Source of the DNA: an uncultured Collinsella sp.
Lineage (GTDB): Bacteria; Actinomycetota; Coriobacteriia; Coriobacteriales; Coriobacteriaceae
Direction: 5' to 3'
Assembly: GCA_902490095.1 (NCBI GenBank)
Contig: CABUCQ010000017.1
Coordinates: forward strand, 1-25,933
DNA length: 25,933 nucleotides
The translations under genes were made by a program, and so were the position numbers. The notes under the pieces are model-generated. The model worked only from the letters and a program-made list of their open reading frames with translations, made no database searches and had not been told where the DNA came from. The stretch's first letter is position 1; each line of letters opens with the position of its first letter. Positions 1-7,480 of this stretch are shown here, piece after piece.

Positions 1-133
1 TGGGGTGTAGGAAGCCACAATCATCGGGTTCCATGGAGATGCATGACTTGGGGCAGCGGGCAGCGCACGCGCCGCAGCCGCAGCAACGGTCGCCAAGCGA
101 GACGACCCTCGGGGATTTCTCGGAATCATTCAT
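1..133 (-). CDS. Partial [4Fe-4S] / FrhB-like (coenzyme F420 hydrogenase beta-type) protein, N-terminus only
   Basis: Reading from an ATG at 133 toward position 1 gives 44 codons with no stop before the window edge, so only the N-terminus is present. It contains a Cys-x2-Cys-x2-Cys-x3-Cys-Pro ferredoxin motif (Cys17, 20, 23, 27 with an extra Cys18), which should bind a [4Fe-4S] cluster. The start lies 8 bases after the stop of the flippase gene, so it is the next gene of the same operon. The position next to polysaccharide pyruvyl transferase genes and the N-terminal ferredoxin motif resemble the complete Fe-S/FrhB-like protein at 6349-7476. This suggests the locus encodes two such redox proteins. 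The family assignment is inference because the catalytic domain is outside the window. A weak GGG-containing ribosome binding site precedes the ATG. Confidence 0.65.
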   Translation of the reverse strand, partial: MNDSEKSPRVVSLGDRCCGCGACAARCPKSCISMEPDDCGFLHP

Positions 134-141
134 GATGGACC

Positions 142-1647
142 CTATCTAAGGAACGGGAGACGAGAGACGACCGCGATACGTTCGTCCTTCGTTAGGACGG
201 CGAGCCAAAGGGCTATGGCGAAAAGCGCGCTGTAAACGGCGCCCCACTCGAGGAACGCGGGCCATCCGTTGACGGGCAGGACCGCCGTGCCAGCGAGGCA
301 GGCGACGGTGACGGCAGCCCAGGCGAGCAGCACCGGCAGGTTCCGCTTCCAGAAAAAGAGCATGTCGAGACCGACCCGCTTCTGGTAGTACCAGTTCATC
401 CACAGTCCGTTGCCGAGCACGATGCTGACGACATAGGCGATCGCGGGGGCCCACGGCCCCAGCGCCGGGGCGGCCGCGGCGGTGAAGGCAACGTTCCCGA
501 CCGCCATCGCAAGGTAGACGAGACTCCTGGCGTGGTGCATGTTCTTGGCCCTCTGGATCTCGATGCCGACGTTCTGACAGAGGGGCACCATGACGGGTAG
601 CGTCATGGCGAGCACGAGCCAGTAGGCCTCGGCGAAGCCCGGGCCCGCCCACCTCGTCACGAAAAACTTCCCGAGAATAGCGAAACCTCCGTACACCCAG
701 CAAAACAGTACCATCTGGTAGCGGCCCACGCGCGTCATAAGGCGAGTGAGCTCGGCGTTGTCGTCCGAGGTGGCGACGATGCGGTTGACCTTCGGAATGA
801 AGACGTTCGACATCGTGGTGGAGAGCGAGTAGAAGACTTGGCGGATGTTCACGGCCACCGCGAACAGAGATACCGCAGTCGCGCCCGAGATGGCCCCCAG
901 CATGATGTTGGGCACGCTCTGATTGACCATCTCGCAGACCTGGTTACCGAAGATCCAGGCACTGAAGGCGGCGATGCCGCGCATGACGCCCCAGTCGGCA
1001 CCCCTGAGCTCGAAGCGCATGCCCAGCACGACGATGGCGTAGCGCGCGTTGAGGGCGAGCAGGACGAGGTTCACCGCGAGCTGTGCTAGGGCAACGCCCA
1101 CGGGCCCCATACCGGCGGCCAGCAGGGCCCAGGCGCACAGCGGCGTCGCAAGCGTGGTGACGAGCTGCCTGGTCTGCTGGTAGACGAAGCGCTCGTGCGC
1201 CGTGATGTAGGAATTGAACACGACGGTGAACAACGTCGAGGCGACGTTGAGCGTCATGATGGCGAGCAGCTCCCGGGCGAGCGAGACCTGCGCCTCGGTG
1301 AACCCGGCCGAGAACACCGCGCCGGCGTTTGCGGAGAAGCCCATGCCGAGGGCGACCGCCGCGGCTGTGACGGCGACGTAAAGCGTGAGGTACATGCCGT
1401 TCAGGTGCCGGATGTCGCGCTCGCCGCCGTGCGCCACCGTCTGCGTGTAGAAGCGCACGTAGGCCTCGGAGAAGCCGAAGGACAGGAGCGTCAGCGAGAA
1501 GACAAAGGAGTTCGAGCTCTGGAAGACGCCGTAGTCCGCCTGCCCCACGTAGGACAGTAGCATCGGCGTGTAGACGAGGTTGACGAGGTTCTTTGCGAGG
1601 ATGTTGGCGTAGCCGAGGAGGGCGCCCGCCTTACGCTGGCTAGCCAC
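142..1647 (-). CDS. Wzx-type oligosaccharide flippase (polysaccharide biosynthesis / MATE-like membrane protein)
   Basis: A 501-residue hydrophobic protein with about 12-14 predicted membrane segments by eye. The N-terminal run RKAGALLGYANILAKNLVN followed by TPMLLSYVGQADYGVFQ is typical of Wzx/RfbX flippases, which move undecaprenyl-diphosphate-linked repeat units across the cytoplasmic membrane. The start is GTG at 1647, supported by GGAGG six bases upstream. It overlaps the end of the preceding pyruvyl transferase gene by 8 bases, which suggests translational coupling. The gene is as GC-rich as the flanking chromosome, unlike the AT-richer genes just upstream of it in the operon. Together with the Wzy-like polymerase at 2716-4098 it indicates a Wzx/Wzy-dependent capsule or EPS pathway. 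The substrate cannot be read from the sequence. Confidence 0.88.
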   Translation of the reverse strand: MASQRKAGALLGYANILAKNLVNLVYTPMLLSYVGQADYGVFQSSNSFVFSLTLLSFGFSEAYVRFYTQTVAHGGERDIRHLNGMYLTLYVAVTAAAVALGMGFSANAGAVFSAGFTEAQVSLARELLAIMTLNVASTLFTVVFNSYITAHERFVYQQTRQLVTTLATPLCAWALLAAGMGPVGVALAQLAVNLVLLALNARYAIVVLGMRFELRGADWGVMRGIAAFSAWIFGNQVCEMVNQSVPNIMLGAISGATAVSLFAVAVNIRQVFYSLSTTMSNVFIPKVNRIVATSDDNAELTRLMTRVGRYQMVLFCWVYGGFAILGKFFVTRWAGPGFAEAYWLVLAMTLPVMVPLCQNVGIEIQRAKNMHHARSLVYLAMAVGNVAFTAAAAPALGPWAPAIAYVVSIVLGNGLWMNWYYQKRVGLDMLFFWKRNLPVLLAWAAVTVACLAGTAVLPVNGWPAFLEWGAVYSALFAIALWLAVLTKDERIAVVSRLPFLR

Positions 1648-2713
1648 GGGCGGCCTCCGAGGGAATGCTCAATCCACATCTATCGAGGAATTCAACAACG
1701 ATCTTCCTCTGAGCTGCCAACCTGTCATACGCCTTTGAATAGTCACTCTCGAGCAGTTCCGAATTACATACGGAAAGAATTGACCGCTCAACGAAAGAAA
1801 CACCCAGCTCGCTGGCTAGCGTGTCGAATCGGCTGCTCATGTCTGGACCAGTGGACTCACGAGGGCAATAAATCAGCGGCTTCCCGAACAAGATCGAGAA
1901 AATTGATCCGTGATATGAATCTGTCGCTACAAGCTTTGCGTGACGGACGGCATAGAGGAACTCTGAAGGCCCGAGGGCGTAGTAGCGCGCATCCCCTAGT
2001 AAATCGACCCTCTTGCAGCTAAGTGAATCACAGATTTCGGCAACCCTCTCTTCGTAAGCTGCACTCCCGAGGAAGTACGTCAATACATAATCATTTGGAA
2101 GCCCGCAGTGCGGCTCTTTTTCATACCTTTCCCACCAGGAGCCGTCAAACATCAGTGTTGGGTCAATCAACACCTCGGCCTTTAAGCCGTACAGACTGTT
2201 TATAAGCTCGGCGCTCTTCTGCTCACGAACGGACAGCCTATCAAACCCGTCGAAATAGCCGTGGAACAGCTCACGCTTCTCCTCGGGAATCGTCGGAGCT
2301 GCCAAGCTTGGCGAAAAAGCAATGCGCTTTTCTCTTGGCGAAAACGTGAGAAACATAGTGGAGTTAGCGTCAGGGGAATACGGAGACCAAACTTGGTCGC
2401 TCCCAGCAACGAAAAAGTCATAGGATTTAATGTCACGTGGAGGGTTGGAATCAGATATAACCTCCCGGCTAAAGGAAATGTTACGGGAATTGAAATCCTC
2501 AAACGAACGATGCCTCTGGATGTGGGCAACGGCAAGCCCCTTTGGAATGAGCGAAGCCAAAGACTTGAGCTTGTATTTGGCAGATCTCGAGTCCTTCTGT
2601 CTGAACGTAAGGACATCTGCACCCGAGAGTTTGAGAGTTTCTTGGACAGCAAGGTTCTGGAGCCTCTGCCCATAGTTGTCCCCATGCGTAAATGTGGAAA
2701 TGCCTATTTTCAT
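1640..2713 (-). CDS. Polysaccharide pyruvyl transferase family protein (second copy in locus)
   Basis: A 357-residue protein of the WcaK/CsaB-like polysaccharide pyruvyl transferase family, which typically adds ketal-linked pyruvate from phosphoenolpyruvate to sugars. Supporting motifs are the N-terminal DNYGQRLQNLAVQ, FFVAGSDQVW in the first third, VLIDPTLM mid-protein, and ATDSYHGSIFSILFGKPLIY near the C-terminus. ATG at 2713 is chosen over an in-frame TTG two codons upstream, because the TTG overlaps the preceding stop and an AGG lies seven bases before the ATG. The polymerase gene ends two bases upstream. It is only distantly similar to the other family member at 7481-8584, so the two probably modify different residues or are mosaic acquisitions. 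Its base composition is lower in GC than the flippase gene next to it. Confidence 0.85.
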   Translation of the reverse strand: MKIGISTFTHGDNYGQRLQNLAVQETLKLSGADVLTFRQKDSRSAKYKLKSLASLIPKGLAVAHIQRHRSFEDFNSRNISFSREVISDSNPPRDIKSYDFFVAGSDQVWSPYSPDANSTMFLTFSPREKRIAFSPSLAAPTIPEEKRELFHGYFDGFDRLSVREQKSAELINSLYGLKAEVLIDPTLMFDGSWWERYEKEPHCGLPNDYVLTYFLGSAAYEERVAEICDSLSCKRVDLLGDARYYALGPSEFLYAVRHAKLVATDSYHGSIFSILFGKPLIYCPRESTGPDMSSRFDTLASELGVSFVERSILSVCNSELLESDYSKAYDRLAAQRKIVVEFLDRCGLSIPSEAARG

Positions 2714-2715
2714 GT

Positions 2716-4098
2716 TCAAACCTGTTCTTCGTCTCTATCAATAATCAAATAGTCTGCAGCCGAGGAATTCCACGACCAAGCCAGCGCTCCACAGAGCAGC
2801 AGTAGGCACAAGCAGCAGTTCACCCTTGTAAAGCACTGCGTATACAGAAAGGTAATAAGAATTGTTAGCAAAAGGAGCAAACGAACAATCCGGCCATTAG
2901 ATCCTTTTTCCTGCTCCATAAACTCACTAACCACGGAGTGGAAAAACGCTACATACGCTGCCGTCTCCCAAACCCCCATGAGAATCAAGAAAGACCCCAT
3001 ATCCGCTTGACCAAAGTGGTTAAACGACATGAACCCGGACGCGTAGAAGCTTGAGGCTCCAAGACCCTCTCCGAGACTCCATGTAGCCGGTCTCAAGAGA
3101 GCGAAGCCGATGATAGCAATCCTCTCGTTACTGCCGTCGGCAGCAGTACCGACGGAAGCTGAACTGCCAACCATATCGAACAGACCAAACACTTGCGTAT
3201 CCACGAGGATCTGGAACGCAGGCACCAAGGCGTATGCAATTGTCAGGATAAAATACAAGGCGACAAGCCAAAAGAAGGGACCCGAAACATCCGCTTCTCC
3301 TCTCATGACTGAAATAAGCCAGAACATCACTAAAACGAGAGGAAGGATTATGAAGAGCGCCTTATTATCGTTGAGTGTCGCAAGATAGAAGGACAGGACG
3401 ATAAGGCAGACGTTGTAAGCGATGGCAAGGGATGGCCAGAGAGGACCCCGAAGCCTCCTAATCCAGACGAAGTTGTAGAGCACGACGAATGAAGTGTAAA
3501 GGGCCACCGCATGGACGGACGCATAAGAGAACAGGCCGGAGATATTGTCCTCGAAGTAACTGATGTCGTTCGTTGTCGCAGCGATCATCCCATGGGTAGA
3601 GTACTGGATAAACATGATCGCCATATTGAGAAGCAATATGGCGTTGAAGACCGGAAAACCTGCATCAAAGAGTCCAAGAAGAAAATCCCTCTTGTTAGTG
3701 ACCAAAAGAAAGAAGTAAAGCGTATAGACAAACGGGTAGAGGAGCAGCAAAATATTCGCCCTAAACGTTTCCATATTGCCACCCAAGAGGGCACCAGACA
3801 GCCACCCTGCAACGGTAATCAGCCCAAGTAGTAGCGCTCTACCGCTATATTTCCATCCGGAGAAGAGCGCCCTCACGCAAATCATGCCGGTAATTACCCA
3901 GTTGAGGTATCGCCCCAGACCATAGTACTCAAGGAAGAAAACCTGCGCCAAGATACCTATAACGATCGTCGCATCCGCCAGGTCACCCATGCAAACGGTT
4001 AGAACGCCTTGCTTATTAGGGAGATACCAACGACCTCTTCGACCAGCCCGCTCCTCCGCTTTATTTATAACGAGCCTCGCATGCCTATGATCTTGCAT
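2716..4098 (-). CDS. Wzy-like O-antigen/capsule repeat-unit polymerase (multi-pass membrane protein)
   Basis: A 460-residue, very hydrophobic protein with roughly 10-12 membrane segments and no soluble domain, encoded between glycosyltransferase and flippase genes. This is the usual signature of a Wzy polymerase, which joins flipped repeat units on the outer face of the membrane. These proteins are too divergent for a sequence-motif call; the assignment rests on topology, length and context. ATG at 4098 is preferred over a start nine codons earlier, because GGAGG sits six bases before it. This start gives a 14-base overlap with the upstream glycosyltransferase gene. A large loop around residues 290-330 (AFQILVDTQVFGLFDMVGSS region) could be the external loop typical of Wzy. 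The gene is AT-rich relative to the flanking glg genes. Confidence 0.75.
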   Translation of the reverse strand: MQDHRHARLVINKAEERAGRRGRWYLPNKQGVLTVCMGDLADATIVIGILAQVFFLEYYGLGRYLNWVITGMICVRALFSGWKYSGRALLLGLITVAGWLSGALLGGNMETFRANILLLLYPFVYTLYFFLLVTNKRDFLLGLFDAGFPVFNAILLLNMAIMFIQYSTHGMIAATTNDISYFEDNISGLFSYASVHAVALYTSFVVLYNFVWIRRLRGPLWPSLAIAYNVCLIVLSFYLATLNDNKALFIILPLVLVMFWLISVMRGEADVSGPFFWLVALYFILTIAYALVPAFQILVDTQVFGLFDMVGSSASVGTAADGSNERIAIIGFALLRPATWSLGEGLGASSFYASGFMSFNHFGQADMGSFLILMGVWETAAYVAFFHSVVSEFMEQEKGSNGRIVRLLLLLTILITFLYTQCFTRVNCCLCLLLLCGALAWSWNSSAADYLIIDRDEEQV

Positions 4099-5362
4099 TG
4101 AGTACCTCCAGCAGCACACGTTCAATCAGCCTCGTGTGCATGTGAACTCCCGTGTTGAGACCTACCGAGGAGCATGGAAGCAGGTCTACGATCTCATCTG
4201 AATCGACAAGATCGAGCGGACCAGGCTTTCCGCTCCTGAAACGATTGACCTCCCTGATAAGCCGGCTCTTATCCCTAAACAGCCCGATTAGCTCCTCCTC
4301 GTTATTCAGCACCAAACCGGACCCATGCTCAACGACAAAGTCGGCGACATTGCCTGCACATGCACTCGAAATCGTATAAGCGTTTGCGGAGTAAGATTCC
4401 ATACAGGTGTAGCTATAGGTCTCTGGACAAGATGGCCACATGACAACGATGGCAATCTCGCACTCCCTGAGAGAGTCGGTCATGGCATTTGGGTGCTTCT
4501 CATCAAATTCGACAAACCGCTTGTTCATCCCTGGATACATATCGTTCGAGCTGTTGAAGACGAAGAACTCGTACTCTTGTTCATCGACCGCAGATACGAG
4601 GCGAAGCCAGGTCTCCCAGCCCTTTGTCTTCCTCGGCATCCCCAGAAAGGCAACCCTGATGCGCTCCCCTGCGTTCAGAGGACGTCTGTTGCCCAGATAC
4701 TCTCCAAGCAGCTTTTGGTGCGGTATTACATCAACAAGGCCCTCGTATTGGGGCCTGAATGAGAGAAACCGATTCTTCGTATAGGTCGAAGGTGCAACAA
4801 AACGGAGATTTTTGATGGAGTCAAACAGCCCTTGGATCTTCGACTCCACACGAAGGCTGTTACTGAAGTGGGGGCATTTCTCGCAGGGAGCGTCGCCGAG
4901 CCTTGAGCTGTCACAAAAGCCGCTCCTATTTTGGAGGTTATAGCTTGTACAACACAGGTAATAGTCGTGGAGAAAGGCCCTGACCGGTGTTTTGCCTGTA
5001 ACTTTTAGCAGTTCGGAGACTTTCTCAAGGCTCACGTACAGAAGGTGGTGGATATGAAGCTCAAGAAGGCTGAAGCCGCTTTTTTGCCAGCTGCAAAGGG
5101 CCTCGCACACCTGGGCAATACTGAAAACACCAGCCTCCACCCCGTCGACCGTAACCCCGAATTCGCAAAATAGCATCTGGTCGTCCCTGAACAGGGTCTT
5201 CTTAACCGAGTGGAGATAGACGTAACTTATGCCGTGCGACGCCATGGCCTGCTGACTCGCCATAATAGCCTTTGGGGTGCCGGTCTTGTCCTTGAGATAG
5301 TCGCAAAAGGCAAGCGCTAGGACGTACCCACTATTGTGCGGTTTGGGGATGCTTTTACTCAT
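4085..5362 (-). CDS. GT4-like glycosyltransferase with Cys-rich insert
   Basis: A 425-residue soluble protein with a two-lobe glycosyltransferase pattern. The C-terminal half contains RIRVAFLGMPRKTKGWETWL and then MESYSANAYTISSACAGNV, matching the nucleotide-sugar binding region of GT-B enzymes, though the usual E-x7-E is degenerate. The first half contains HDYYLCCTSYNLQN followed by CDSSRLGDAPCEKC. This Cys-rich insert after an HD motif also occurs in the GT4 protein at 9797-11080 and may bind zinc. ATG at 5362 is chosen over an in-frame TTG five codons upstream, since GGAAG lies seven bases before the ATG and the upstream gene stops one base away. It should add a sugar to the lipid-linked repeat unit at the inner membrane face. 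Donor and acceptor are unknown. Confidence 0.72.
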   Translation of the reverse strand: MSKSIPKPHNSGYVLALAFCDYLKDKTGTPKAIMASQQAMASHGISYVYLHSVKKTLFRDDQMLFCEFGVTVDGVEAGVFSIAQVCEALCSWQKSGFSLLELHIHHLLYVSLEKVSELLKVTGKTPVRAFLHDYYLCCTSYNLQNRSGFCDSSRLGDAPCEKCPHFSNSLRVESKIQGLFDSIKNLRFVAPSTYTKNRFLSFRPQYEGLVDVIPHQKLLGEYLGNRRPLNAGERIRVAFLGMPRKTKGWETWLRLVSAVDEQEYEFFVFNSSNDMYPGMNKRFVEFDEKHPNAMTDSLRECEIAIVVMWPSCPETYSYTCMESYSANAYTISSACAGNVADFVVEHGSGLVLNNEEELIGLFRDKSRLIREVNRFRSGKPGPLDLVDSDEIVDLLPCSSVGLNTGVHMHTRLIERVLLEVLNARS

Positions 5363-5363
5363 A

Positions 5364-6302
5364 TCATCGCTTCCCAAACAAGAGGAGAGATCTATTGAAA
5401 AGGCCCTCTTGTAGACTGCCGAAATTCAGCCTCGAAGAGAAAGAAACCCTGCACCTAGCCATGAAAGAAGCGTCCATTTTCGATACCAACTCTCCAAGAG
5501 CACGCTCTGGAGGAAGAATGCAGTCGGAATAAGTTGAAAGAAGTCCAGTAACTTGCTTTGCAAGAGTAATCTCTCGCGGATGACAAAAACTATTGATTTT
5601 CTCAATCACTTTAGATGGTAAATCAGTACTCACACCGACCACATTACGACCATGCTGGCGATATCCCATATGAGGAGAAGCATCGAAAACAATCCGATAA
5701 CCCAGCAGCACGCATAGATTAGCTATCAGCTTATCATGCATGATGACGGGATGGGGCAGCTCATGCAAGCAAACAACTTCCCAAATACGCCTATCAAATA
5801 CTTGCGTACATCCCATAGGTGACCCAATGCAAAGCTGGTTGAGAGGGTCGTTATCTCGATAAGATATGCACCTTTGTTGCCCATAGGTTAACCGGCCCAT
5901 CTCATTACCAGCTGAATCTACAAGTCTTGAATTGCAATGATAAAGAGCCAAATTCTCCTGCTTCTTAAGCTGTTTAATCGCAGTTATCAGTTTATCGCTA
6001 TCCCAAATATCATCTTGGTCGGAAAACGCATAGTAATCAGCTTCGGGAGCATTCCGCAACAACGTCAAAAACCCTAAAGCAGGTCCTAGGTTTTCTCCTG
6101 TTAACAAAGTCAGACTGCCCTCATCTGCATAGCGCTGCAGAAGATCACGAGTACCATCAGATGACCCGTCATCACGGACAAAAAGACGTACGTCAACTTC
6201 AGCCTGCGAGAGAATGCTGTCAATTTGTTCTGAAATAAATGGGATGCCGTTGTATGACGCCATTAATACGACGCACTTTGGCACCTTGGAATTACTCAAC
6301 AT
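5364..6302 (-). CDS. GT2 family glycosyltransferase (rhamnosyltransferase-like)
   Basis: A 312-residue GT-A fold enzyme. The N-terminus CVVLMASYNGIPFISEQIDSI, followed by VRDDGSSDGT and AFSDQDDIW, gives the nucleotide-binding and metal-binding acidic motifs of family GT2. The arrangement with SDQDD and a following HCNSRLVDSAGNEMG is common in rhamnosyl- and alpha-L-sugar transferases. ATG at 6302 is preferred to a longer in-frame start, because AAGG lies eight bases upstream and the GT2 fold begins within ten residues. There is a 46-base gap from the upstream Fe-S protein gene and one base to the next gene. This is the most AT-rich gene in the window: bases 5941-6000 contain 22 G+C of 60, against 35 of 60 at 16981-17040 in glgB. 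That suggests horizontal acquisition. Confidence 0.85.
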   Translation of the reverse strand: MLSNSKVPKCVVLMASYNGIPFISEQIDSILSQAEVDVRLFVRDDGSSDGTRDLLQRYADEGSLTLLTGENLGPALGFLTLLRNAPEADYYAFSDQDDIWDSDKLITAIKQLKKQENLALYHCNSRLVDSAGNEMGRLTYGQQRCISYRDNDPLNQLCIGSPMGCTQVFDRRIWEVVCLHELPHPVIMHDKLIANLCVLLGYRIVFDASPHMGYRQHGRNVVGVSTDLPSKVIEKINSFCHPREITLAKQVTGLLSTYSDCILPPERALGELVSKMDASFMARCRVSFSSRLNFGSLQEGLFNRSLLLFGKR

Positions 6303-6348
6303 ATGGATTACCTTATCATTAATGCCTAAAGCAAACGCTCTCGATGTG

Positions 6349-7476
6349 TTAACCCCTGAGCAAACCCAGTGCAAGCAGTATATCCTTGACCAAGTACTTG
6401 GCGCAGTCTTTTGGCCTCGCCCTGAGAACGAGTCGGTTAACCCGTACCCCGTTACGAAAGCCGTCCATAAAGGTATTTCTTTCTATAGGCTTCGTCGAAG
6501 GACGTTGAAGCTGTTCATTGTTGGCCACAGCTAGACCAGGATCAACCGGCAAAAGCTCAAGGTCCGTCATTTCTAACAGTTCTCGACCCTTGTCTGTCTG
6601 CACAAGTGCGAGGGATATCCCGTTCGCGACCTCATCAGAAAGCTCGCTACCCCATGAATCGCCAAGCGTAATATCGGAGACACGATCACCCTTGGCGTAG
6701 CGGCAGGAGTAGCAGCCTTCCGTATACGGTAAACCCGAGAGGAAAGCAATCGAGTAGCGATCGCGGACACCCGTCCTACCCACAGTTTCAGCTCCGCGAT
6801 AGCGGAGCTGAAACTGGACTTTCTTTCGAAAGTCCAGTATCAGCTCATTAGACAGGTTGTTACCTGTCTCTTCCAAGAATCGGCTCAGGACCTTGGGGGA
6901 CGGTGAACCATGACAGATAAGGTCGATGGTGTAAAGGGAATCGGCTAAACGGCTTCCAACGAAGTTACGCATCGCAGCAACCTGACAAGGAAGACCGATA
7001 AAGAGAACCCTTTGACCACCTTGCAGGGCCTCCCTAACCTCGCGGTACGCACCAAGCGGATTGCTTTTGACGTATTTGGAGCCTTGGGCCCTCCTCAAGT
7101 AATCCGCATCAGAAGTGAGGTGGAACCGGAACTCACCGCCCTCCTGTGCACATGAACACACTAATCCATTTGACGCCACAAACGCCTCCGAGATGGCCGT
7201 AGCCAGACCCCCGGACGAAGATGACATTCTGAGCGATGTATCTTTCGCCCACCCCTGTAGCCACTCGAGAGGACGCAACGAAGATGGGGATACCATCTGG
7301 GGACACGTTTTCTCGCACAGTCCACATCCCACGCACCTTGTAGGATCAATACGGGCGTTATACGCCTCAATCGTATCCTCAATGGCAATCGCTCCATGTC
7401 GGCATGAATCGACGCAGGCCATACAGCCAGCGCACATATCCTTCTTGCATACCGTCCTAGTGCCAACGTTTGACAA
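6349..7476 (-). CDS. 2x[4Fe-4S] coenzyme F420 hydrogenase/dehydrogenase beta-subunit-like (FrhB) protein
   Basis: A 375-residue protein with two N-terminal ferredoxin motifs, Cys15-x2-Cys18-x2-Cys21-x3-Cys25 and Cys48-x2-Cys51-x2-Cys54-x3-Cys58-Pro. A FrhB-like domain follows: SSSGGLATAISEAF, then FIGLPCQVAAMRNF, LICHGSPSPKVL and CYSCRYAKGDRVSDITLGDSWG. Family members are flavin- and Fe-S-containing oxidoreductases; those in capsule loci usually sit beside pyruvyl transferase genes, as here, and their reaction is not established. TTG at 7476 is chosen because GAGGAG lies seven bases upstream; an in-frame TTG five codons earlier would overlap the preceding gene and has a poor binding site. The coding sequence contains three adjoining perfect hairpins (6783-6869). 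F420 itself need not be the cofactor. Confidence 0.82.
   Translation of the reverse strand: MSNVGTRTVCKKDMCAGCMACVDSCRHGAIAIEDTIEAYNARIDPTRCVGCGLCEKTCPQMVSPSSLRPLEWLQGWAKDTSLRMSSSSGGLATAISEAFVASNGLVCSCAQEGGEFRFHLTSDADYLRRAQGSKYVKSNPLGAYREVREALQGGQRVLFIGLPCQVAAMRNFVGSRLADSLYTIDLICHGSPSPKVLSRFLEETGNNLSNELILDFRKKVQFQLRYRGAETVGRTGVRDRYSIAFLSGLPYTEGCYSCRYAKGDRVSDITLGDSWGSELSDEVANGISLALVQTDKGRELLEMTDLELLPVDPGLAVANNEQLQRPSTKPIERNTFMDGFRNGVRVNRLVLRARPKDCAKYLVKDILLALGLLRG
6783..6869. repeat. Three adjoining perfect inverted repeats with 4-nt loops inside the Fe-S protein gene
   Basis: Hairpin 1 has 15-bp perfect arms at 6783-6797 and 6802-6816 with loop GATA. Hairpin 2 has 11-bp perfect arms at 6813-6823 and 6828-6838 with loop TTTC. 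Hairpin 3 has 8-bp perfect arms at 6850-6857 and 6862-6869 with loop TGTT. Hairpins 1 and 2 share four bases and so compete. All lie within open coding sequence without disturbing the frame, and none has a downstream U-tract on the coding strand. Confidence 0.9.
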
Positions 7477-7480
7477 TGCC

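Noticed and set aside
3134..3158. CCGTCGG/CCGACGG inverted repeat in the polymerase gene
   Set aside because: Only 7-bp arms with an 8-base spacer and overlapping alternative pairings; close to what chance allows.
6783..6869. Interpretation of the hairpin cluster as intrinsic terminators or a CRISPR-like array
   Set aside because: The hairpins differ in sequence, have no U-tracts, no regular spacing and no repeats of one unit, so neither class fits.
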